A stretch of 17,373 bases of DNA from Nitrosomaritimum sp049414205. Lineage in GTDB: Archaea; Thermoproteota; Nitrososphaeria; Nitrososphaerales; Nitrosopumilaceae. Location: assembly GCA_049414205.1 (NCBI GenBank), contig JBMSGE010000015.1, positions 1 to 17,373 of the forward strand, written 5' to 3'. Below are positions 7,404 through 13,342 of this stretch, one piece after another (the first letter of the stretch is position 1; every line of letters starts with the position of its first letter). The notes beneath the pieces were generated by a model that had not been told where the DNA came from, made no database searches, and saw only the letters and a list, made by a program, of their open reading frames with translations. Made by a program: the position numbers and the translations under genes.

Positions 7404-7464
7404 GGGGTGTGATGAGACGGTGGCTGTATGATTCGTGATTACACTACAAAAAACTCTGACCCTT
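7404..7464 (+). ncRNA. Candidate C/D box guide RNA
   Basis: The boxes are in the order and spacing of archaeal C/D sRNAs. C box GTGATGA (7409-7415) exactly matches the consensus RTGATGA. A 12-base spacer (7416-7427) precedes a D'-like ATGA (7428-7431, one mismatch to CTGA). Three bases later is a C'-like GTGATTA (7435-7441, one mismatch). A 14-base spacer (7442-7455) precedes a perfect D box CTGA (7456-7459). GGG at 7405-7407 can pair with CCC at 7460-7462 as a short terminal stem, and a T-rich stretch follows. By the D+5 rule, the first guide would target the fifth base of ACAGCCACCGUC in an RNA, presumably rRNA or tRNA. No promoter of its own is clear; it may be cut from the 3' UTR of the kinase transcript. 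Confidence 0.42.
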
Positions 7465-7550
7465 TTAATTCTCACTAAATAAAAACCGAAAACTACATGC
7501 TTCATTGATGCCAAACTTTAATGAACCATTTTTTGCACAACAATTGACAT

Positions 7551-7560
7551 TTTAAGATAA
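7551..7560 (+). promoter_or_regulatory. TATA box for the metalloprotease-like gene
   Basis: TTTAAGATAA lies about 29 bp upstream of the GTG at 7585. An ATG at 7569 opens only a six-codon frame, so GTG 7585 is the likely start. Confidence 0.5.
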
Positions 7561-7584
7561 ACACACAATGAATGTAAAAGATAT

Positions 7585-7962
7585 GTGAAACTAGATCCAG
7601 AACTTCGATTACAAATTTTAGAAAAAATTGGGATCTATTCTAGCCGTTTCTCTATTCCAGAACCACAAGTCCTACTAACTACAAAGGAAGTTTTGGATAT
7701 GCCAAAGGATATGACCGAGGGAAGGAGAACTTCAGCATACAAGTACTATGGAGTGTCCTACTTGCAACATAACTTGGTATTCATAAATGTCAGAAAAATT
7801 CCTGATGAGAAGACACTTGAAAACACTCTGGTGCATGAACTAATCCATCTGAGATTCCCTTATCTTGCACATGGAAAAAGATTCAACAAATTAGTGCGTC
7901 AGGGCCTTCGTGGCAAAACCTTTTTGCCATACAGAAAAAGAGCCAAAATTTCCGGTATTTGA
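7585..7962 (+). CDS. SprT/YgjP-like zinc metalloprotease-domain protein
   Basis: A 125-residue soluble protein with a gluzincin-type active site: HELIH at 84-88 (two zinc-binding His and catalytic Glu85) and a likely third ligand at H96 in LAHGKRF. This arrangement, with a short HExxH-to-His loop followed by a basic C-terminus (GLRGKTFLPYRKRAK), is like the SprT and YgjP/WSS1-type families. Those families include DNA-protein crosslink proteases, but no substrate can be assigned here. No signal peptide or membrane helix is visible. The start is GTG, backed by an upstream TATA box. The stop overlaps the promoter region of hppA by a few bases. Confidence 0.75.
   Translation: MKLDPELRLQILEKIGIYSSRFSIPEPQVLLTTKEVLDMPKDMTEGRRTSAYKYYGVSYLQHNLVFINVRKIPDEKTLENTLVHELIHLRFPYLAHGKRFNKLVRQGLRGKTFLPYRKRAKISGI
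7911..7929. repeat. Perfect inverted repeat in the 3' end of the metalloprotease gene
   Basis: TGGCAAAA-CCT-TTTTGCCA has eight-base arms and a 3-base spacer. It is coding (GKTFLP) and lies about 34-52 bp upstream of the hppA TATA box. Its core TGGCAA/TTGCCA matches the dyad at 2437-2451. Confidence 0.5.
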
Positions 7963-7970
7963 TTTATATT
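7963..7970 (+). promoter_or_regulatory. TATA box for hppA
   Basis: TTTATATT is centred about 32 bp upstream of the hppA ATG (7999) and begins 1 bp after the preceding stop codon. The predicted 5' UTR is only a few bases. Confidence 0.55.
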
Positions 7971-7998
7971 TCCCAAATCTGGGCAGCTTGAGTATATC

Positions 7999-10038
7999 AT
8001 GGAAATTGCTGAAGCTCTGCCCATTATAGCAGGCATTGCATCATTTTTGGTTGCCGGCGGTTTGGTTGCATGGATTACAAAACAACCTTCTGGCACAAAA
8101 GAAATGATGGATATTTCCAACGCCGTAAAAGAAGGAGCTGCTGCATTTTTGAAGAGAGAGATGAAAATTATCGTTCCAGTAGCAATAGCGTTATCACTAA
8201 TTATCGCAATATTCCTCCAACCATCAAATGGCATCGCATTTGCAGTAGGTGCAGCACTTTCAGCAGTTGCAGGAATTATTTCATTAAAAATTACAGTAAA
8301 AGCAGCAGTTAGGGCTGCAAATCTTAGCAGTGATGGATTAGGCAAAACCTTTGCAATGGCCTTTAGAGGTGGTGCAACAGTCGGCCTAGCAGTTCCTGCA
8401 ATGGCTCTTTTGGCAATTACTGGTCTTTATTTGATTTATCCTGACCCAATTACAATTGCCGGAGTGGGTATCGGAGCAAGTTTAATTGCATTATTCATAA
8501 GAATCGGTGGAGGTATTTTTACAAAGGCCGCAGACATGGGTGCAGATTTGGTAGGTAAAGTTGAAGCCAACATTCCTGAAGATGACCCAAGAAACCCTGC
8601 AACTATTGCCGATAATGTAGGTGATAATGTAGGTGATGCTGCTGGAATGGGTTCTGATGTTTACGAATCTTATATTGTCACAATATTAGCCGCATTACTG
8701 ATAGCTGCATTAATTGGTGCACCAAACTTTTTCCTTTATCCAATTCTAATTGGCTCTTCTGGAATGATTGCATCAATTATTGGTGTTGTAATTGTAGGTT
8801 CTAAGAATATCACAGATGTAATGAAACCGCTTAATCGTTCATTTTATGTTTCAGCATCAATTGCTATAGCACTAAACTTTATCTTCATTACTCAATTTAT
8901 TGGGGATTCTAATACGTCATATGCGCTATTTGGTTCTACAGTATTAGGTGTAATTCTGGTTCCTGTCATTCAAAAAATTACTGATTATTATACAAGTTAC
9001 AAAGCAAAGCCTGTAAATGAAATTGCAGACTCTGCAAAATGGGGTTATGCATCATTAACATTGATGGGAATTATCAAAGGAATGCAATCTACTGGACCAT
9101 TTATGATTGCACTCGTTGTTGCAATTATTGTATCTTATAGTATCGCATCTTCAGCTGCTCCAGAAGGCGCAGACCCAGTACTTTATGGAATCTTTGGAAC
9201 ATCACTTACTGCAATGGCAATGTTGAGTCTAGCGGGAATTGTTCTAAGTATTGATGCATTTGGACCTATTGCAGATAACGCAGGAGGAATCGTAGAGATG
9301 ACTGGAATGGGTGAAGAAAATCGTAGAGTAACTGATGAAATTGATGCTGTAGGAAATACTACTAAAGCTGTTACCAAAGGATTTGCTATTGCAAGTGCTG
9401 CTTTGGCAGCTCTGGCCATGATTCAGGCATTCCAATTTGAAGCATCTCATATTTTTGAAGGAGTATTAGAATTAGATTATAGTTTGACAAACCCTGCAAT
9501 TATTGTTGGGTTATTGATTGGTGGTTTAATTCCATTCATCATAACAGGTCAATTAATCAACGGTGTATCTCGTGCTGCCGGTAAAATGGTTGATGAGGTC
9601 AGAAGACAATTCAAATCTGATCCAGAAATTCTTACAGGAAAATCTAAACCAGATTACGCTAAATGTGTCGATATTGCCACTGTTGCCTCAATTAAAGAAC
9701 TTTGGAAACCAGCATTGGTTGCAATTATTGCTCCGATAATTTTAGGTATTTTGCTTGGACCAACTGCAGTAGCAGGATTGTTGATGGGTTCAGTTGTAAC
9801 CGGAATCTTGTTGGCATATCACTTGGCAAACACTGGCGGTGCATGGGATAATGCAAAGAAACTAGTTGAAATGCAAGGTGAAAAAGGATCCGAAGTGCAC
9901 AAAGTTGCAGTTGTAGGTGATATTATCGGAGATCCTTACAAAGACACTGCCGGACCTGCACTAAACACAGTAATCAAACTGCTCAACACAATTGCTATTG
10001 TATTTGTATCTGCATTTGTGGCAATACTTGCAATCTAA
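7999..10038 (+). CDS. hppA: Membrane-bound proton-pumping pyrophosphatase, K+-independent type
   Basis: A 679-residue integral membrane protein with about 16 predicted helices. It hydrolyses cytosolic PPi and pumps protons out of the cytoplasm. Catalytic loops are intact: ADMGADLVGKVEANIPEDD (178-196), DNVGDNVGDAAGM (205-217), SIDAFGPIADNAGGI (417-431), DEIDAVGNTTKA (446-457), and near the C-terminus GGAWDNAKK and VVGDIIGDPYKDTAGP. The Lys at 456 in GNTTKA is where K+-dependent enzymes carry Ala, so this should be a K+-independent H+ pump. Two small departures from the commonest motif are Met180 in place of Val and Ala214 in place of Cys. It would recover energy from PPi released by reactions such as NadC. 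It converges on the small gene at 10039 with no gap. Confidence 0.96.
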   Translation: MEIAEALPIIAGIASFLVAGGLVAWITKQPSGTKEMMDISNAVKEGAAAFLKREMKIIVPVAIALSLIIAIFLQPSNGIAFAVGAALSAVAGIISLKITVKAAVRAANLSSDGLGKTFAMAFRGGATVGLAVPAMALLAITGLYLIYPDPITIAGVGIGASLIALFIRIGGGIFTKAADMGADLVGKVEANIPEDDPRNPATIADNVGDNVGDAAGMGSDVYESYIVTILAALLIAALIGAPNFFLYPILIGSSGMIASIIGVVIVGSKNITDVMKPLNRSFYVSASIAIALNFIFITQFIGDSNTSYALFGSTVLGVILVPVIQKITDYYTSYKAKPVNEIADSAKWGYASLTLMGIIKGMQSTGPFMIALVVAIIVSYSIASSAAPEGADPVLYGIFGTSLTAMAMLSLAGIVLSIDAFGPIADNAGGIVEMTGMGEENRRVTDEIDAVGNTTKAVTKGFAIASAALAALAMIQAFQFEASHIFEGVLELDYSLTNPAIIVGLLIGGLIPFIITGQLINGVSRAAGKMVDEVRRQFKSDPEILTGKSKPDYAKCVDIATVASIKELWKPALVAIIAPIILGILLGPTAVAGLLMGSVVTGILLAYHLANTGGAWDNAKKLVEMQGEKGSEVHKVAVVGDIIGDPYKDTAGPALNTVIKLLNTIAIVFVSAFVAILAI

Positions 10039-10221
10039 TTACTCTTCGACTACACGAGTCATATCTAATTCATCTACTTGAGCTTGAATTGCTTTTTTCA
10101 ACGTAGTATTGTGTTTTTCACAGAATTTGAAATAATCATCTACTGTTTGGAAACATCCACAAATCCATTTTATTTTCATATCTCCTTCGATTGTCCATTT
10201 GGAATACTTTGGTTCTGCCAT
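10039..10221 (-). CDS. Small conserved-type hypothetical protein (60 aa)
   Basis: I do not recognise this protein. It begins MAEPKYSKWTIEGDMKIKWI, continues with CGC and a C..H pair (C-G-C-x11-C-x2-H), and ends in an acidic helix. Three Cys and one His could bind a metal but do not form a standard zinc knuckle. I choose ATG 10221 because GAGGG lies about 5 bp upstream as a Shine-Dalgarno-like site; an in-frame TTG at 10242 would add seven residues (MPLREGF) that include that site. Its stop abuts the hppA stop with no base between. Codon usage resembles its neighbours, so it is probably a real native gene. Confidence 0.7.
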   Translation of the reverse strand: MAEPKYSKWTIEGDMKIKWICGCFQTVDDYFKFCEKHNTTLKKAIQAQVDELDMTRVVEE

Positions 10222-10285
10222 GAAACCCTCTCGTAATGGCAATAAAAAAATCTAGATCTAATAATCTGAAAAAGGAAAAAAGAGT

Positions 10286-10543
10286 TTAAGGACAGCCTTC
10301 CATTTTTTGGATAAAGTAGCCGGTTTCCTTAATTGCCTGCTCTACAGGCTCTGGTGCTCCTTGGGAGTGGCAGAATTGACATTCATTTGTAGTCATCACT
10401 GCATTCTCTTCACCAATTGACTTTAACCACTCTTTGCCGTATGCGAGGGCTTTTTCGTGGTCTTTTTCACCAGTTATTACATCAAAGTGCATGGTATGAC
10501 CATCTGCTGCTTTGACATAGGTATCGTATACGTGAATTTCCAT
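10286..10543 (-). CDS. DUF2024 family protein
   Basis: An 85-residue cytosolic protein that matches the DUF2024 family from end to end: MEIHVYDTYVKAADGHTMHF at the start, GKEWL in the middle, ECQFCHSQ (54-61) and GYFIQKMEGCP at the C-terminus. The family's biochemical role is not known to me. The C-x2-C-H at 55-59 is a conserved family feature, probably a metal or redox site, and there is no export signal. It starts at ATG 10543 with a TATA box about 25 bp upstream, so it has its own promoter between the nitroreductase gene and the 60-aa gene. Confidence 0.82.
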   Translation of the reverse strand: MEIHVYDTYVKAADGHTMHFDVITGEKDHEKALAYGKEWLKSIGEENAVMTTNECQFCHSQGAPEPVEQAIKETGYFIQKMEGCP

Positions 10544-10563
10544 GAGTCTAATAAAAAAAAGGG

Positions 10564-10571
10564 ATATTTAA
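10564..10571 (-). promoter_or_regulatory. TATA box for the DUF2024 gene
   Basis: The minus strand reads TTAAATAT, centred about 25 bp before the ATG at 10543. This is leaderless spacing. Confidence 0.55.
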
Positions 10572-10601
10572 TTCAAAGATCATTACAGCCAAACTGGGAA
10601 T

Positions 10602-11249
10602 TTATTCAAGGACATGAATAAGTTCTGAAAGATTTCTTCTGGGTTTTGGATGCTTGCGTTTAACTGGATATCCGATACACAATATCGATGATGGCACCAA
10701 GTCAGTTCCAATAATTTCTGCAACCTTTTTTTCGTTGATCATGCCAATCCAAATTGTACTTAGTCCTAATGCGGTAGCTGCTAGTTGGGAATAAGCTGCT
10801 GCAAGTGTTGCATCTTGTATGGCAAATTTTTTTAACATTCTGACAGGAAATTGCAACTTTACTCTACTAGGATTTTTACAGTATACTAAAACAATAGGCG
10901 AATTAACATAAGGTTGCTTATTTGCTGCTTCAACTAATTTTTCCTTTAATTTTTCATTTTTAATGTAGAATATTTCAAATCCTTGAAAGTTTCCTGCAGT
11001 AGGAGCAGTATCTGCAGCAGCCAAAATTTTATCAACTTTCCAATCTTCTACTGGTTTTTCATCAAATTTCCTAGTTGATCTTCTTCTTTTCATTACTTCA
11101 AAAAGATCAGTATCTAGATCTTCAGATATTTCCTGAGAGTGGTCGCCTAAAATTACATTGAGAAGTGACTGTCTAGTTTCTGCGGCCTTGGCATCTTTGA
11201 GAGTTGGTTCGTATCCTGTAGGATATACCATGTCTCCTTTTTTTGCCAT
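10602..11249 (-). CDS. Nitroreductase family flavoprotein
   Basis: A 215-residue FMN-dependent oxidoreductase of the nitroreductase fold. The FMN-phosphate motif RRRSTRKF is at 55-62 and APTAGNFQGFEIF at about 82-94. PIVLVYC follows, then the dimer helix QDATLAAAYSQLAATALGLSTIWIGMI and the C-terminal CIGYPVKRKHPKPRR segment. Physiological substrate is unknown; the family covers quinone, nitro-compound and enal reductases and some cofactor-modifying enzymes. The first 50 residues are an extra, mostly polar leader (MAKKGDMVYPTGYEPTLKDA and on) not found in minimal family members. ATG 11249 is supported by a TATA box about 28 bp upstream, so this extension is probably translated. Confidence 0.88.
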   Translation of the reverse strand: MAKKGDMVYPTGYEPTLKDAKAAETRQSLLNVILGDHSQEISEDLDTDLFEVMKRRRSTRKFDEKPVEDWKVDKILAAADTAPTAGNFQGFEIFYIKNEKLKEKLVEAANKQPYVNSPIVLVYCKNPSRVKLQFPVRMLKKFAIQDATLAAAYSQLAATALGLSTIWIGMINEKKVAEIIGTDLVPSSILCIGYPVKRKHPKPRRNLSELIHVLE

Positions 11250-11272
11250 GTTATTGTATTGAATACTTCAAA

Positions 11273-11281
11273 GATATACAT
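11273..11281 (-). promoter_or_regulatory. TATA box for the nitroreductase gene
   Basis: The minus strand reads ATGTATATC, centred about 28 bp before ATG 11249. Confidence 0.55.
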
Positions 11282-11320
11282 AGCTATGAATGTATTGCCT
11301 AGAAAACAGACAGTCCCCCT

Positions 11321-11330
11321 TTTTAAAATA
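11321..11330 (+). promoter_or_regulatory. Possible TATA box for the cyclophilin-like gene
   Basis: TTTTAAAATA lies about 64 bp before ATG 11390 and would give a leader of roughly 35 bases. A weaker AT-rich alternative (TAAATTTT, 11356-11363) lies about 30 bp upstream. I cannot choose between them. Confidence 0.35.
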
Positions 11331-11389
11331 CTAATAATTTCTACATTTTTTAGAGTAAATTTTTTCTAGTCTGTCTAATACCACAAATT

Positions 11390-11776
11390 ATGAAATACTC
11401 TGTTCAACTAGAAATTGAAAACTCTAGAATTATCTTGGAAATAGATGATACGTTTTCTCCAAACACTGTTAATTCTTTTTTAAAGTCATTACCATTTGAT
11501 GTAGACCTTAATGTCTGGGGCGAGGAGATTTACTCTTCATCATCTCCAGTTAAAATTCCAGAAGAAAATGCAAAATCTCCTGTGGCCTTAAATGATGTTG
11601 CATATTGGCCTACTGGAAAAGCAATTTGCCTTTTTTATGGACCAACCCCTGTTGGTAAAGAGGGAGAAATCACCCCTGCATCGCCTGTAAATGTTATTGG
11701 GAAAATTATATCTCCGGATAAATCTGCCTTGAGTATTGCAGACGGGAAACGAGGGACTTTTAGATTACAATCCTAG
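11390..11776 (+). CDS. Cyclophilin-like-fold protein (Cyclophil_like family)
   Basis: A 128-residue cytosolic protein. The pattern is typical of the compact cyclophilin-like family of archaea and thermophilic bacteria: an N-terminal beta hairpin (MKYSVQLEIENSRIILEIDD), NTVNSFLKSLPF, a strand with VWGEEIYSS, the ALNDVAYWPTGKAICLFYGPTP block (67-88) and SPVNVIGKI near the end. The fold resembles peptidyl-prolyl isomerases, but catalytic activity has not been generally shown, so I call only the fold. No signal peptide is present. Its TAG stop (11774-11776) abuts the stop of the convergent JAMM gene with no gap. Confidence 0.8.
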   Translation: MKYSVQLEIENSRIILEIDDTFSPNTVNSFLKSLPFDVDLNVWGEEIYSSSSPVKIPEENAKSPVALNDVAYWPTGKAICLFYGPTPVGKEGEITPASPVNVIGKIISPDKSALSIADGKRGTFRLQS

Positions 11777-12181
11777 TCATGTGAATTCTATTGGAATTTC
11801 TTTAATGCCCTTATCCAAAACATATGCCTTGAAATTTTTCAAAGCCCCAGAAAAAATAACCCATACACCCGGATTTATCTCCATGAATTTTTTATCGGTA
11901 TCTGATGGATACGCTTCTGAGTTAGGGTGAGAATGAAATATGCCTATGATTTTTAATTCTGATTCTCTCTCAATTTTATCTGCCTCTAGTCTTTGCTCTG
12001 CTGAGATTGTGAAATTTACGGGCGATTGTTCAATGTTCTCAGTAAGAAAAATTTTTTCCACCTTGGATACTTCTTGTGTTTCTTTTCCAAACAATATCGC
12101 ACATGATTCATTTGGATTTTCTTGTTCTGCATGAGTTGAAAGAATTTCTTTTTGGTTTTCTGTTAAGATGATTTTTGGCAA
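11777..12181 (-). CDS. JAMM/MPN+ metalloprotease
   Basis: A 134-residue zinc isopeptidase-type protein. All JAMM residues are present: Glu25 (NESC), H83-x-H85 (FHSHP), Ser93 and Asp96 in the H-x-H-x7-S-x2-D motif. It is close to a stand-alone MPN+ domain, like archaeal JAMM enzymes that cut ubiquitin-like (SAMP/Urm1-type) modifiers from proteins; the substrate here is inferred only. I start it at TTG 12181, 2 bp after the cupredoxin stop, with AGGA about 7 bp upstream. The frame is open to an ATG at 12229 inside the cupredoxin gene, but the extra residues are just the other-frame reading of that gene. Probably translated from the cupredoxin transcript. Confidence 0.85.
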   Translation of the reverse strand: MPKIILTENQKEILSTHAEQENPNESCAILFGKETQEVSKVEKIFLTENIEQSPVNFTISAEQRLEADKIERESELKIIGIFHSHPNSEAYPSDTDKKFMEINPGVWVIFSGALKNFKAYVLDKGIKEIPIEFT

Positions 12182-12183
12182 TC

Positions 12184-13269
12184 TTATCCTACTTCTACAG
12201 TGCCAACCATCCATGGGTGCACAACACAATAGTAGTCCACGTTTCCTGCTGAAATAAACGCAAATTCAAATGAATCTCCTGCCATAACCATTCCTGAATC
12301 AAATAATCCTGTTGGTCCTCCTTGTGCAGTACCTGAAGTCACAGTATGTGCAGCTGAATCATCATTAGTCCAAATAACGGTGGTGCCACTGGTAATCTGA
12401 ATAACCTCTGGATCATAGTAAATCTGACCTTCTTGTTGAATTCCTGCTCCTTCTGGCATTGAAACCGTAACTGGCTCTTTTGGTTCTTCAATAATTAATT
12501 TAGAAACCATCCATGGGTGCACAATACAAAAGTATTCGTATTCTCCAAGATCTAATTCATTAGTATCTAGTCGATAACTCTCACCTTCATTAATTAAACC
12601 AGAATCAAAAGTTTCACCAACATCTTCAGAACTTGTCACAGTATGTGCAAACGTATCTTCATTTATCCACTCCACAACAAAACCATGAGGAACGTATGCG
12701 ACATCAGGATCATAATCTGGATTCCCTTCTACTGCTGAATTTTTTAATATTGTAATTGGATATATTGGACCTGCTAGCTCTACTTCAATTTCTTCTTCCA
12801 CAACTTCTTCTGCTATGATGTATGTATCGGGACTAACAAATCCAAATGCTACAAAAGAAACAATTCCTGTAATGGATGCTAATGCTATGATTGCCCCAAT
12901 CGGTTTGACTCGAGTTGGCATTTTGGCTGCTAAATATGCAATAATTATTGCTGGAAATGCAATGGCCACCAAGATGCCTGCAAAGACATTCATGGATTCT
13001 ATTGTATTCATTGTAAATGCAAACATTCCAAACCCTAGAGCAATTGAAATTACTACGAGGGTTGTTGCTTTTGCTCTGTTACTGGTAGAAACACCGCCAT
13101 CAAGAATTCCTGTGGCAAGGAAAATCAATCCTATAAACATGGTAAGACCTGTTAATGCGTGCATTCCATCAATGAAAGTATGCGCAAGGCCTGCATAGGA
13201 AATAACTACACCTGCCAAACCTATGGCTGTCAGTCCCATGCCTGGCATCATGAGGTCCCAGTTACTCAT
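12184..13269 (-). CDS. Membrane-anchored protein with two plastocyanin-like cupredoxin domains
   Basis: 361 residues. The N-terminal third has five predicted transmembrane helices (about 8-30, 34-56, 67-89, 92-114 and 122-146). An acidic linker (EEVVEEEIEVE) leads to two tandem cupredoxin domains on the outside. Each has a full type 1 copper site: H209, C248, H251, M254 in the first (FCIVHPWMV) and H308, C348, H351, M354 in the second (YCVVHPWMV). The protein probably carries electrons to or from membrane complexes; copper carriers largely replace cytochrome c in ammonia-oxidising archaea. ATG 13269 has a TATA box about 25 bp upstream. It is divergent from the heme o synthase gene, and a JAMM gene follows. 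Confidence 0.9.
   Translation of the reverse strand: MSNWDLMMPGMGLTAIGLAGVVISYAGLAHTFIDGMHALTGLTMFIGLIFLATGILDGGVSTSNRAKATTLVVISIALGFGMFAFTMNTIESMNVFAGILVAIAFPAIIIAYLAAKMPTRVKPIGAIIALASITGIVSFVAFGFVSPDTYIIAEEVVEEEIEVELAGPIYPITILKNSAVEGNPDYDPDVAYVPHGFVVEWINEDTFAHTVTSSEDVGETFDSGLINEGESYRLDTNELDLGEYEYFCIVHPWMVSKLIIEEPKEPVTVSMPEGAGIQQEGQIYYDPEVIQITSGTTVIWTNDDSAAHTVTSGTAQGGPTGLFDSGMVMAGDSFEFAFISAGNVDYYCVVHPWMVGTVEVG
12205..12224. repeat. 20-bp direct repeat, copy 1 (copper-site codons of cupredoxin domain 2)
   Basis: AACCATCCATGGGTGCACAA, identical to 12505-12524 and exactly 300 bp (100 codons) from it. On the coding strand it encodes VHPWMV. It reflects duplication of the cupredoxin domain with the ligand loop kept identical in DNA. 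Confidence 0.9.
12505..12524. repeat. 20-bp direct repeat, copy 2 (copper-site codons of cupredoxin domain 1)
   Basis: Identical to 12205-12224. After one mismatch the match resumes for several bases (ACAA, then AGTA nearby). Confidence 0.9.
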
Positions 13270-13288
13270 TCATGCTAGCTGGTCGCGG

Positions 13289-13298
13289 TGATATACTT
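13289..13298 (-). promoter_or_regulatory. TATA box for the cupredoxin gene
   Basis: The minus strand reads AAGTATATCA, centred about 25 bp before ATG 13269. This is leaderless spacing. Confidence 0.6.
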
Positions 13299-13342
13299 AT
13301 TCCTTTTGAAATTCCATAGATCATCAAAGTCGAATAAATTAA

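Noticed and set aside
7899..8345. 148-codon minus-strand frame over the start of hppA
   Set aside because: It is antisense to two recognised genes and matches no family.
10367..10381. C-x2-C-H in the DUF2024 protein as a c-type heme site
   Set aside because: The protein has no signal peptide or membrane segment and is too small and hydrophilic for a cytochrome c; the motif is better read as a family feature of unknown role.
11307..11376. CAGACAG (11307) and CTGTCT (11371) as an inverted repeat in the nitroreductase/cyclophilin-like gap
   Set aside because: The arms are only 6-7 bases and nearly 60 bases apart, with no further matching; chance is likely.
12182..12229. Longer JAMM frame starting at ATG 12229
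   Set aside because: The extra residues are the out-of-frame reading of the conserved cupredoxin C-terminus, and the family N-terminus begins at the TTG 2 bp after the cupredoxin stop.
12815..13198. 127-codon plus-strand frame inside the cupredoxin gene
   Set aside because: It is antisense to the membrane helices of a clear gene; hydrophobic codons read backwards commonly give such frames.
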